A stretch of 64,000 nt of DNA from the NCBI RefSeq assembly GCF_014805625.2, contig NW_023998416.1, positions 31,002,068 to 31,066,067 on the forward strand, in the 5' to 3' direction. The DNA is from Glossina fuscipes (lineage: Eukaryota > Arthropoda > Insecta > Diptera > Glossinidae). The first letter of the stretch is position 1. Each line of letters begins with the position of its first letter. Position numbers and translations under genes: made by a program. Positions 1-10,133 of the stretch are shown here, piece by piece. The notes beneath the pieces were generated by a model. That model ran no database searches, was not told where the DNA came from, and saw only the letters and a list, made by a program, of their open reading frames with translations.

Positions 1-393
1 TTCTGCACGTCATAAAGGTATTGAAAACACAATTAAATTTTGATACACTATAATATTGGGTAGGAGTGGTCACACATTTCCATTTTTCCATGCCTTCAAA
101 TGTTTGGACATTTATCTCCTATAGTTTAGGAATAAGAGCAAAGCCCAATTTTTGTTCCTTTTAGGAAACAGAGTTGTCCTCACTTTGCGTAATGTACTGT
201 AGGCGTGTGCTTCGACCATTTTCAATACCGTCCGCCGTGGAATAACTTTACATTTTTCTGCCAAATTTTTGACTTGCTTGACTTTTGCGACCAGGGAAAT
301 ATATACACTTTGCGGGGTCTCCGAAGCCGCCGTCTGGGTGTTGCAAACATATCGATAAAATGAATACGTCCCTCATTCTTTGATGATGGGTAT
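1..393 (-). repeat. F1 dispersed repeat, copy a (truncated by window edge)
   Basis: Read on the minus strand, this begins at about 393 with a TACCCATCATCAAAG-type end. A GTATTCATTTTATCG block, a TGCAACACCCAGA block and a CCCCGCAAAGTGTATATAT block follow, and then the family core (TTGAAAATGG...CACACGCCTACAGTA, around 170-225). The same order of blocks occurs in the near-complete copy at 33786-34528. Both copies also share ACCCAATATTATAG (here 46-61), which shows a long common sequence rather than one shared motif. No reading frame is conserved. It is probably a decayed non-autonomous transposable element, and it continues past base 1. Confidence 0.6.
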
Positions 394-696
394 CAAAACA
401 AAAGCGACCTTAAATTATCGTTCGTATGTAATAATATAATCAACAACATAAATAGCAACAATAACTGTATTATTTATTTAAATGATTAGTCAATGATGAT
501 GTTTATTTAAACGATAAGTCAAAGGCAATCCCCGTCTCTGTACAGGAACGTAATCAATTTATTCTCTGCAAATAATTTAAAAAGCAAAAACACTTCATTC
601 ATTACTAAATAATTAAGTCGAGGTTTGTTTTCACTCGAAGTGACCCTCATTCGTACTGGGAAATTGATAGAGCCGTGGTTGTTTTCGTTTTCAGCA

Positions 697-702
697 TATA
701 AA
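697..702 (+). promoter_or_regulatory. Candidate TATA box of the first Idgf gene
   Basis: A TATAAA lies about 300 bases upstream of the start codon at 1006. The stretch 394-1005 contains no coding signal and must hold the promoter and 5' leader of the gene. Distance and sequence fit a TATA promoter, but the hexamer is common in DNA this AT-rich and I see no convincing initiator 25-30 bases downstream. The call is positional inference. Confidence 0.3.
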
Positions 703-1005
703 GTAATTCGTTCGTCTTAGATTACACTTGATTGAACTTATAGTTATCTGCTCAGCATACAAATTAACGGCATGATTACTATATATGATTTCTTGTACAC
801 TCTCATCGTTCTGCTGTAATCTCAGTTTCACTGTTAATTCTGTATGAATTAAAGCTTAATTGGTAGCATTGTACTGTAATCGCTCCGTCAAAGCTTTGTT
901 TTTTATTCTCGAGTTTAGTGTCATTTCGACTTTAAATTGTTGTGGTATTGTTTTGTAAATTGTTTTTTTAATTAGTTAGAGTCGACTGTGAGCTAATTAT
1001 TAATA

Positions 1006-3732
1006 ATGCGTTTATTAATAATTTTATTGTGTTTTGCGGTGGGAATTCACGGTGCTACCAATGGTACCGCTAATCTAATGTGCTATTACGATTCCAGGAG
1101 TTTTACACGTGAAGGTGAATTTTCTTTCAATTTCTAACAATCGCAACCATAAGTGGCTTTTATTAAGTAAATTAAAATTAAAATTGTGGTTGAACAGTAT
1201 TCAGCGTTTTAATAAAAACAATTCCTAGAAACGCTAATAAAGTACTTTTGGAAAGAGAGGAAAAGAGAATTTTAAGATTTGCTGAGAACTAACATTAAAG
1301 GAAAAACAAAGCTTTTCGTCCGATATTGCGAGCGTTGGGTTACTTATGCCATACATCACTTCTGATGCAAGCTATACTACGCTCATGCGGATTTATCCAG
1401 TAGTACATCAATCGATTCAAAATCATTTCCTTATTCCATTCTTTGTTCCATTCCAAGTTAATTTCTGCTTTAGTTCCATTTAAAATACGGTTCTAAATCA
1501 GTCAATATAACATGAAGTTTTTTTATCTCAGGATGTACTTCTCTAGGTGTACTTGTGTTCATACATGTTTTCGATATTATGAGGTCGGTACCCCGATAAG
1601 TTCTGGCCCATGGGTAACAAGCCCTACTAGAAATGAATTGAATCGAACTTACCTTCTATTAAACAAATTTTCCATTTCTTAATACTTCTCGACACCAAGT
1701 GATGAGAAATAGAATCTTGATATGCAAAACAGAAGGGAAAAATGTGATTATGGTCGGGCCGCTTTCGGAACTCCCTCATCAAAAAAGTCGTACTTTTAAT
1801 ATTTTATGATGTAGTGGCGTGACATGTGCTACATTTGCATCAAAAGTGCCTGTTTTTTGTAAGTCAACATAACGGTTCTGGTAGTTTGTAAAGAAATGCG
1901 GAAGGAATTATAAGCTCTTTGGCAAAAAGCTAACTTTGCTAAATTCGGTGACCACGTGCGACCAAAAATTGGGTCCGTTCGCGTGCAAGCCGTGCTATGA
2001 AAAGCATTGTCAAAGACGTTTACCTTTTAGTATTTCATGATCAAATTTCCAAAACTTTTATCGAATTCGTATCTTTGGATTCGCGAAGCCTAAGTGGTGT
2101 ACAGTATCTAATGACATTTAGAAAATACATGCGTCATTTAACATTTTTATCGAGCGACTTCCATTAATAAAGTTTATCGCACGTGCTTGAGAATGTTTCA
2201 TTGCTAGCGTCTTTGAATAAATTAATGTTCTATTCTGTCTGGTATAAAAAGCAATACAATAAGCTTCGTTTTTACTGATCGCATTGTCTGGCAGTTACAT
2301 TATAACTTTTTATTACTATACGTCATGATTGTAGATGAGATCACCTTAGAATTTCATCCGAAATAAATAAATCAACGTAGACATGCTTGTTCAGCTGCGA
2401 TTCTTATATAATAGGAAAAATCTTTTTTTTATTTTCTTGTGCTACGAAAAAAACAGGTTTGGGTAAACTAAGCGTAGCTGATCTGGAACTTGGCGTACAA
2501 TTCTGCTCTCATTTGATATACGGTTATTTGGGAGTTAATCCGAATACGTATCAAGCGTACAGTCTGCAAGAGGATTTAGATATTCATAGGCATCAGTTTT
2601 TTGAGGTTACAGCTCTTAAGCAGAAATATCCGCATCTAAAAGTTTTACTAAGTCTTGGCGGCGATGCGGATGTTGATCCAGATCACCCCAATAAATACAT
2701 GGAGCTACTAGAAGGCGATCGTAACAGGCAGGTATCTTTTATGACTTCCGTACTGCATTTGATACGTTCGTATGGCTTTGATGGCTTGGATTTGGCCTAT
2801 CAGTTCCCCAAGAATAAACCACGCAAAGTGCACTCAGAAATTGGAATGTTATGGAAGAAATTCAAGAAAGTTTTTACGGGTAATTTTATAGTAGATCCCA
2901 AATCTGATGAGCATAAGGAACAATTTACAACTATTGTCCGAGATTTACGTAATATTCTACACGCCGATGGGTATTCATTGATGCTTACGGTTCTACCCAA
3001 TGTTAATTCGTCATGTAAGCCATTTTTGCTTTGCAAAATCAAAGCAAGATATTTTTACTTTCTCTTTTTTTCTTCTTAGGGTACTTTGATGTTCCGGCCA
3101 TTGCTGGTTTTGTAGATTACGTGAATTTAGCCGCTTTTGATTTTCTAACACCTGAGCGCAATCCAGAAGAAGCCGACTACACTGCTCCGCTTTATGAACT
3201 GCAAGAAGACAATCGTTTGCCTCACTACAATGCTGATTTTCAAATTAATTACTGGCTGCAACATCAATTTCCAGCCAATAAGATTATCTTAGGTATGGCT
3301 ACTTATGGACGAGCCTGGCGTTTAAGTTCAGATTCTGGCTTGACGGGAACACCAGTGGTCTCAAAAACCGAAGGCCCTGCTCCAGCCGGCTTGCAAAGCC
3401 AAATGCCTGGCTTATTAAGTTGGCCGGAGATTTGTGCGAAACTTCCCAACGACGTTAACAGGTATTTGAAGGGAGCCGATGCTCCCTTGAATCGTGTTGG
3501 AGATCCAACTAAGCGTTATGGCGTTTTTGCTTATCGCCCAGCCAACAGTGATGGCGAACATGGCATCTGGATAAGTTACGATGATGCCGAATCAGCTGCC
3601 AATAAAGCCGGTTATGTACATTCGAAAAATCTTGGCGGCTTATCGCTGTTCGATTTGAGTTATGATGATTTTCGCGGTTTATGCACGGGAGATAAATATC
3701 CGTTATTACGAGCTGCTAAGTACCGTTTGTAA
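1006..3732 (+). CDS. Idgf: Imaginal disc growth factor (chitinase-like protein), first of two tandem genes
   Basis: Three exons: 1006-1114, 2457-3014, 3080-3732 (stop 3730-3732), 439 aa. Introns are phase 1 in both cases (G|GT within a Gly codon, T|GG within a Trp codon), as in the neighbouring paralogue. The product is a secreted glycoprotein of the GH18 chitinase fold; Drosophila Idgfs act as haemolymph growth and repair factors. Residues 1-17 form a signal peptide (start MRLLIILLCFAVG), followed by Cys26 in NLMCYYD. The GH18 strand KVLLSLGG is present. The catalytic motif, normally DGxDxDxE, reads DGLDLAYQ at 145-152, so the essential Asp and Glu are Ala and Gln and the enzyme must be inactive. 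PRKVH after it belongs to an Idgf-specific insertion. N220 starts an NSS glycosylation sequon that spans the exon 2/3 junction. The first exon was placed by its signal peptide and phase; its donor (GGTGAAT) is weaker than that of the second gene. Which of Idgf1/2/3 it corresponds to cannot be decided without a tree. Confidence 0.93.
1115..2456 (+). other. Long first intron of the first Idgf gene
   Basis: This intron is 1342 bases, against 73 bases for the same intron in the neighbouring paralogue. It holds no coding sequence. A strong TATAAAAA at 2243-2250 sits about 210 bases before exon 2 and could mark an alternative or relic promoter, but no signal-peptide exon follows it. The first ATG after it (2383) is closed by a stop shortly after it enters exon 2 out of frame. 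Confidence 0.7.
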
Positions 3733-3743
3733 TTAGTTGAGCA

Positions 3744-3762
3744 AATAAAATATTTAAATAAA
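3744..3762 (+). terminator. Polyadenylation signals of the first Idgf gene
   Basis: AATAAA occurs at 3744-3749 and again at 3757-3762, beginning 12 bases after the stop codon. Both are in the right place for a very short 3' UTR. The remaining 400 bases to the next start codon are non-coding. Confidence 0.6.
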
Positions 3763-4046
3763 GAGAGCACACTGCAATTCTTCCATACTTTAATGCGTAT
3801 GTAAATGGTGAAGTATTTCTAGAACGTTCGTTACATATCAATAATTCACTCTTAATAGTTGTTTCTCTAAGTATCAATGCTTAATTCTGGCAGAGTTTAA
3901 GAGATTCCTTAAAAGAAATTACTTAAGTGATTGCGATTGCTCTCATGCAGTTAGAGCTTTTTAAGCTTTGATCAGATTCTCTCAATTTGAGTCATTGTCT
4001 TGTCGGAAGTTTCATTGAATGTTACATGTCTGGATTTAGTCACGAT

Positions 4047-4052
4047 TATAAA
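4047..4052 (+). promoter_or_regulatory. Candidate TATA box of the second Idgf gene
   Basis: TATAAA within GATTATAAATAATT lies 117 bases before the ATG at 4164. The intergenic space is only 431 bases, so the promoter of the second gene must lie here unless the two genes are co-transcribed. An initiator-like TCATTC at 4069-4074 is slightly closer than the usual 30 bases. Supported by position only. Confidence 0.4.
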
Positions 4053-4163
4053 TAATTAGACGAATGTGTCATTCGAGTAATTGAATGTGTAAATCAAGTC
4101 TTATTTTGCTGTCAAACTGCCAAGCAGAGAGATCAGTTCTCCGCATATTAAATTAATTTAAAT

Positions 4164-5616
4164 ATGAAGTTTCTACGCAATATCGCTATAGTGTTGATTA
4201 CACTTCAATTAGTTAATTCTCTTGAATCTAATCTGATTTGTTTCTACGATGCCCAAGGTTCAGAAAGGGATGGTAAGTATTACAATATTATAGCAATTCT
4301 CGTAGGGATATTGTTTAATCGGAGAAAAAACCAATACATTCGCAGGTGTGGCCAAATTCACCACCACAGACATGGAGATTTCTTTGCAATTTTGTACTCA
4401 TCTAATCTACGGCTATGCGGGCATTAATCCGGATACCTATCAAGTTTCCAGTATAAATCCCCAACGTGATGTTCAGAGGCGTCATTTCGCTACCATTACT
4501 GCTTTAAAAGAGAAATTTCCCAACGTAAAATTTCTACTGAGCGTCGGTGGTGATCGTGATGGCGAAGGAGCGGACAAATACATACAACTTTTAGAAGCCG
4601 GTCGCCAGAAGCAAAGTGCCTTTATAGAGTCAGCTCGTGATCTTCTACGTAGTTATAATTTTGATGGCTTGGACTTAGCTTTTCAGTTGCCACGTAATAA
4701 ACCTCGCAAAGTTCATTCAGATATTGGTATGGCTTGGAAGTCTTTTAAAAAGCTTTTTACGGGCGATTTCATCGTGGACCCAAAGTCAGATGAACATAAA
4801 GAGCAATTTACAGATTTGGTAAACGATTTAAAAGCTGTTCTTCGGCCGCATAACTTAATGCTTTCCCTAACCGTATTACCGAATGTGAACTCAAGTTGTA
4901 AGTAAAGCTCGTGTTAAAAGCACTGTAATGATTTGGTTAAGTTTGGTTCTTTTGCAGGGTATTTCAATGCTCCGGCTATAATAAACAATTTGGATTTCAT
5001 TAACTTGGCGGCATTTGATTTCACTACACCTCAACGCAATCCAGAAGAAGCTGATTACACGGCTCCTTTATTTTCCCCTGTTGCGGAAGGCAATCGCTTG
5101 TCCCATTACAATATTGATTTTCAAGTGGATCACTGGATATCGCAGCGCATACCGCATACGAAAATTAATGTCGGCGTAGCTAGTTATGGGCGATCGTGGA
5201 AAATGACTAAAGACTCGAATGCTAATGGATTTCCAATAGTAACCGGCACTGATGGCCCGGCTCCTGCTGGACCGCAAACTAAAATCCCCGGCCTGCTTAA
5301 TTGGGCGGAAGTATGCTTGAAACTTCCTAATCCATCTAATGTAGACAAAAACGAAGCTTTAGCACCGTTGCGTCGGGTTTCAGATCCTACCCGCAAATAT
5401 GGCACTTACGCTTATCGGGCTCCAAACAGTGAAGGCGAACACGGTGAATGGGTTAGTTATGAGGATCCCGATACTGCCTCTACCAAGACCGCATATGCAA
5501 AAAATCGCGGTTTAGGCGGAATTGCTTTATTCGATTTAACTTTAGATGATTTTCATGGCCAGTGTACAGGTGATAAATTTCCCATGTTACGAGCCATTAA
5601 ATATCGTTTACTATAA
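4164..5616 (+). CDS. Idgf: Imaginal disc growth factor (chitinase-like protein), second tandem gene
   Basis: Three exons: 4164-4272, 4346-4897, 4958-5616, 439 aa. Introns are 73 and 60 bases with GTAAGT donors and are phase 1 at the same two places as in the upstream gene. The product is a secreted GH18-fold growth factor without chitinase activity. The N-terminus MKFLRNIAIVLITLQLVNS is a signal peptide and Cys26 follows in NLICFYD. The strand KFLLSVGG is conserved. The catalytic motif is DGLDLAFQ at 143-150 (Ala and Gln in place of catalytic Asp and Glu). PRNKPRKVH follows, a stretch typical of Idgfs. The NSS sequon at N218 and the C-terminal block DLTLDDFHGQCTGDKFP match the paralogue. Equal length, shared introns and collinear similarity show that the pair arose by tandem duplication. 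The first ATG was chosen because it gives the signal peptide and the correct phase; reading straight through intron 1 instead hits a stop. Confidence 0.95.
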
Positions 5617-5629
5617 AAATGAGTGAAAA

Positions 5630-5635
5630 AATAAA
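5630..5635 (+). terminator. Polyadenylation signal of the second Idgf gene
   Basis: AATAAA lies 14 bases after the stop codon, the same arrangement as in the first gene. No other gene begins in the following sequence, so the Idgf cluster ends here within this window. Confidence 0.6.
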
Positions 5636-5785
5636 CAAAGCAAGTTGCATGAAATAAGTACGTAATTGTGTCTCAAGGACAAATGAATTATATTAGTTTG
5701 CGTGGGGTATGCTTTTTTTTATCAGATTACTAGTTTTTAAAATATTTTGAACACTTCTGGATGTTATCGGTTGTTGTTATTATTA

Positions 5786-6213
5786 TTACACTCACCACTC
5801 TATAATAAATATGGGGGAGACTACAACTAATTTTTCTGAATAATGCCATCAATATGGATTTGGAGAATCGAAGACGACAAGCCAAGATTGTTAATTCTAA
5901 ATTAATTATGGTGGGCGTGATGCCCACGTATATTTTTTCCTAACCACTCCGTCCATATAGGTATCATATAAAAGGGCTTGGAGAGAGTATAATTCAAATA
6001 GCTAAGCCTATTATTTCTAAATTAGTTACGGTGGATGTCACGACGTGGTAGATTCACTTTTCTTAACAATAACTTTTAGTTAAGTAAAAGACGAAAGATA
6101 AACTTTATCCGATGCACTTTTTTATGATAATAACGAAGAGCATGAGGCGCCAAAGATTTTGAGGGTGCTGGGTGTGCAAGATTCGGCCCCAACCGGATAC
6201 ACCTTTCCTACTT
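5786..6213 (+). repeat. F1 dispersed repeat, copy b, with an internal duplication
   Basis: The left end TTACACTCACCACT and a following ATGGGGGAGACTA match the left end of the copy at 45239. The right end GGGTGTGCAAGATTCGGCC...CCGGATACACC (6169-6207) matches GGGTATGCGAGATTCGGCC in that copy. The middle is internally deleted and carries a unit repeated twice about 120 bases apart: TTCTAAATTAATTATGGTGG near 5894 and TTCTAAATTAGTTACGGTGG near 6014. Non-coding. Confidence 0.6.
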
Positions 6214-9200
6214 ATCATCTTTGTAATTATACTTGCTGTTATTAGATACACGTGTACTACTAACAAAAGGATACCGATTGTAGGGTGTCTCCTCGGTTTT
6301 AAAAATACATTGCATGTTTAGCGTTTGTTTTTTCACATGGAATTTCTTAGGAGGCAGTGCGACGGGAAGCATTAATAGTCGAATTGGATTCTACCAATCT
6401 ACCAATTCTATCAATACCTTACTAGGCCGTGATTATGGTTGCTGTTAAGCCCCTTAGTGGAATATACTTTATGTATTCCGTTGGCAGTCGGAGGTGATAT
6501 TGAAATGTATCTCTGACTCGAAGTGCGAAGAGAGAATTATGGAGTGTCCGCTGGATGATGTAAGTGGACTCACAAGTGTTAAACGTTAACGGATCGAGCA
6601 CTTCATATAACTATAACCACACACCAATGTTAAACAAAGGCAATTGAAACCAGGTATGCACAGTTGATAATTACTCTTTGTAACATCACTAATGGCGTTT
6701 TTCATCTTTTCGACCAAGTTTGGACGATTATATTTAATTTGAGCTACGCGATGTGAACAACCAAGTCCATAAAGGTTTCTTGTTGTTTTGTTTCTAGAAA
6801 ATAGTAAATAATTTTTTCTCCTAAAATTTATATTAAATTTGTAAGAATATGTGTAACACCGCTGATGTAAACAGCTACGAAGACTCTCCAAATAGAATTG
6901 TGAACATTAATAGGAGCGACGTAAGTTTTGTGCTACCTTTACATCCTGTCCTGTGTTTGTGTTTATGTTTATGTAATTTTCGAAATATTTTGAAGAAATA
7001 TATTACGCTGGCTTGTTTTGGCGCAAACGATCTCTGTCAAAAATCAATTCTATCGAACAATTTTTAGTCCTGTTCTTCTTTATAAAAGCCCTGCCGTTAT
7101 GTGCATATGTGAATACTTCTCAATACAAATTGATGAAAGCTTTCTAAGCTCCCTTTCAAGATATACATTTTATCTTTCGCTTTGCTGAACTCGATTTGTT
7201 AAAGGATTTTTCTCCTTATTCTGTTGATAAGGTAATCAAAGGCAAGAAATCTGATTAGCGACTGATTTCCATTGAGGTCCACGACAATCAACGATGACGG
7301 CATAATACACATTAACATCTTTAACAAGCATTTGAAAATCAAAGTTAAGCAACACGAAACAATCACTTAATTTACTTGCTTGCTTGTTTTAAAAATTGCG
7401 TTCTTTTGAATCTTAAGTTTTTGTATTTACTTAGGCAGCTGTTGCTGGTGCTAGCACAGAACAACAAAACATGAAATGGTAAAGCACCCATTAGTAAGTA
7501 AAACCTGCTGTCCAATGCCCGGTGGTATGTCAGCAATTTTTGAATCGACACAAACGACACGCTTAAACCAAAGTAGTTTTCCAAACCATCACACAACAAT
7601 AACAACTAAAATGAACTCAGCACTGCAGATTGGACAACAGGTAATGTTTGCTATGGCTATTGCTAAAAACTGAGCAAGCGCAACTAAAAGCGTCAATTAC
7701 ATGCTTAAAGCTTAGCTAACAGCCCAGTTCGCCAAAAAGGCAAAATGTTAACGAAACTCAAATGCTTACGATTTGACAAAAAGCAAAAACAAAACAAAGA
7801 AAAACAGATCTTGTAGCATTGATATACAAGTTATAAGAAAATAATACAAAAACTGTAAAGCAAACGTTTCTGCTACGTTTACCATAAGTTGCCGGCACTT
7901 GCAATTCATTTACTGATTCCCTGTTTTTTTTTTTTTTTTTCGTGTTTCGTCTGGTTAAAGTCTCACTAGTTATGTATATTTTAGTAGCAGTTATACGTTA
8001 TTTAGCCGCAAGCGCCAATAATTCAAAAACATTAAGGAAATAAAGTCCAGTAGTTGGCTTACCGTACGGCTAGTTGCGGTTGCTTGTGTTGCTTCATTTG
8101 AAAATGAATTAGACAAAATCAACGATCACAAGCAGGGACATTAGTTGCGACCGGGAATAATTTAAAATCGTCTTTTGAATTGAAATTAATTGACTTAAGC
8201 ACCGGTTTAGTCAATAGCAATTAATTAAGAGCGTAACCAACGTAAAAAATTTATAACAATTGAAAAGGTTGTGAACCGCGTGGACAAGAGAAGGAAGAAA
8301 CAAATTATGTAAGAGAGTAATGAGGTGTAATGTGGGCTTACCTTTTCGACATATTGTTTCTCCTAAACCTTTCGATTATAGAAAGATGTGAAATTACATG
8401 AGGCTTGGCAAGATACAAAGTTTTTAGGAGAAATTCTTAAGTATCAACTGCTTTCATTTTTGGGAGCATCTTACACGTTTGATGAGAATGTGAATTCATG
8501 AATGGCAATTCATTGTCGTCATAAAGCTTTTTCAGGAACTTGTGCGAGCGAAAGTTTGAACCGCACCATTTTCTATCAGATTCTTTCTTGGGCCGAAGGA
8601 CTTCGGTGTACCAAATTTCATCAAAAATATCCCAAAAATTACGAGCTGTGGATTAAGCATTAAAATGGACATGAAAAAGGTCAGACGAACAGAGGAATCT
8701 GAATGGATCGGTTTAACATAAGATATGCTTATCTCAAGTTCTTCTGGCTGTTGTATGCATCTTCAAAAATAACGTAACATGTGTAACAACTGTTGTAGCG
8801 TATAAAAAGCGAAATTTAAGCGAGAAGAAGCTCCACAATCGATATCTAAGGTTACAGTGAAGTCGACTTTTCTGCCTGATCAGAGACAAAAAAAAAATGT
8901 ATTCAAATGAATTGTTGCTTGCATATCTTCTGTCGAGATATCGCTATCGCTAAGTTGACCTTAAAATAAATAGGAATGATATGTATAAATGGGACAAGAA
9001 AAACGAGAAGCGGTGTCGATAAATCGTCGCCGAGGTAAATTTGCGGCTAAGCCTAGAGAGGTGTTCGGAAAATTTTTGCAGCTCATTCACAGATTGGAAC
9101 GAGACCGACGGCGGGCATTATAGATCGGTTCTTTTAGGCAACATTGTAATTCCGCTCAGTGTGCTAGCTGTGGCCGCCGCTGCTTGATAATAATTCAAAA

Positions 9201-9702
9201 ATGGTCGGAAAAATGTCAGCAGAAAGAGCGTCATACACATTGTTGTCATTGCCAACTACGTTTAATTCCTTCAGATTATATAAGTCATGCATCATATACA
9301 TTTCCGGCAAACTAATATCTCCTCACGCGTTCATTTTCACGCAACGCATGGCGAATGGATTGTGATTTATACGCAACTGTGTTGCATGTGAGAGAGCTCG
9401 TAGTTGAAAAGAGAATTTATTTTCTCTTTTATTTATTTTATTTACTTAATTGATCTACGTTTAAAAATTAAATCTTAACGTGTTCACTTAATTTGTTGTA
9501 TTCCTTAGGCAAGTGCGCGCAAAGTTAGTCCGCAACCTTAAAATAATACTTAGTTCGAAAATACGAATCACATGCTTTCGTAACGAATTACGCCATGTTG
9601 TGACTCAAGGACACTTATGAGAATAATGAGACCAATTACAGTTTTTGTTTAGAATTAATGAATAAAATAAGTAAAATATAGTCGGCCATTGTCGATCAGT
9701 AA
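6214..9702. other. Gene-free intergenic DNA
   Basis: No reading frame shows family similarity, and the open frames are short. There is a poly-T run at about 7924-7940. The stretch 8470-8720 has the texture of another decayed dispersed repeat, but I could not pair it with a second copy. Nothing else can be supported. Confidence 0.6.
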
Positions 9703-10133
9703 ACACCCTACACCGCTCCGCTCAATACACCACCAAACATACATGAAAGACACACTTTTCCATCGCACAGGATCCGGAACGTCAACTGACGTGATCCAAA
9801 GTAACCTTAAAAGATCATCTCATCTTTTATAATTTTTTTTCGCCGATATTTTTCATATGTGGGAAGTGGTGTATGGGGGAAATTGTTCGAGTCTGTACCA
9901 CTTCTGATATTATTCAATCTTGAGTCAAAACACGTCGACGGTATCTGAAAAATTGCGACCTGTGCGTTATTTACAGAAATACATGAACACACATCGAAAA
10001 GATGGAAGGACGGACAGACATACAAGCTTAGAACCACTGTCCAAATCGGTCGGCTTAATAAAAGCTGGCTGCTCGGTGTTACAAACCTTCGCGCAAACTT
10101 ACTATATTCTACACCGCAAGTAATGTAGGGTGT
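9703..10133 (-). repeat. F2 dispersed repeat, copy a, with short inverted termini
   Basis: Plus-strand ends are ACACCCTACA (9703-9712) and TGTAGGGTGT (10124-10133), exact inverse complements. Read on the minus strand, the element begins with a local palindrome (ACACCCTACATTACTTGCGGTGT). AGTTTGCGCGAAGGTTTGTAACACC follows in two short blocks, then a TGTCTGTCCGTCC block. It is collinear with the copy at 34578-35075; both share AAAGACACACTTTTC and a TTGACGTG block near the far end. About 430 bases, no coding capacity. It looks like a MITE-sized non-autonomous element. Confidence 0.6.

Noticed and set aside
2387..3079. Single-exon reading of the first Idgf gene starting at 2387
   Set aside because: It starts at a TTG in intron 1 and runs into intron 2. 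The signal-peptide exon at 1006 fits the family and phase.
4164..4427. 87-codon frame starting at the second Idgf ATG
   Set aside because: It is the true first exon read through the 73-base intron; the phase-1 splice at 4272/4346 restores the family sequence.
8470..8720. Possible third dispersed repeat family
   Set aside because: The texture resembles the other repeats, but no second copy was found in the window.
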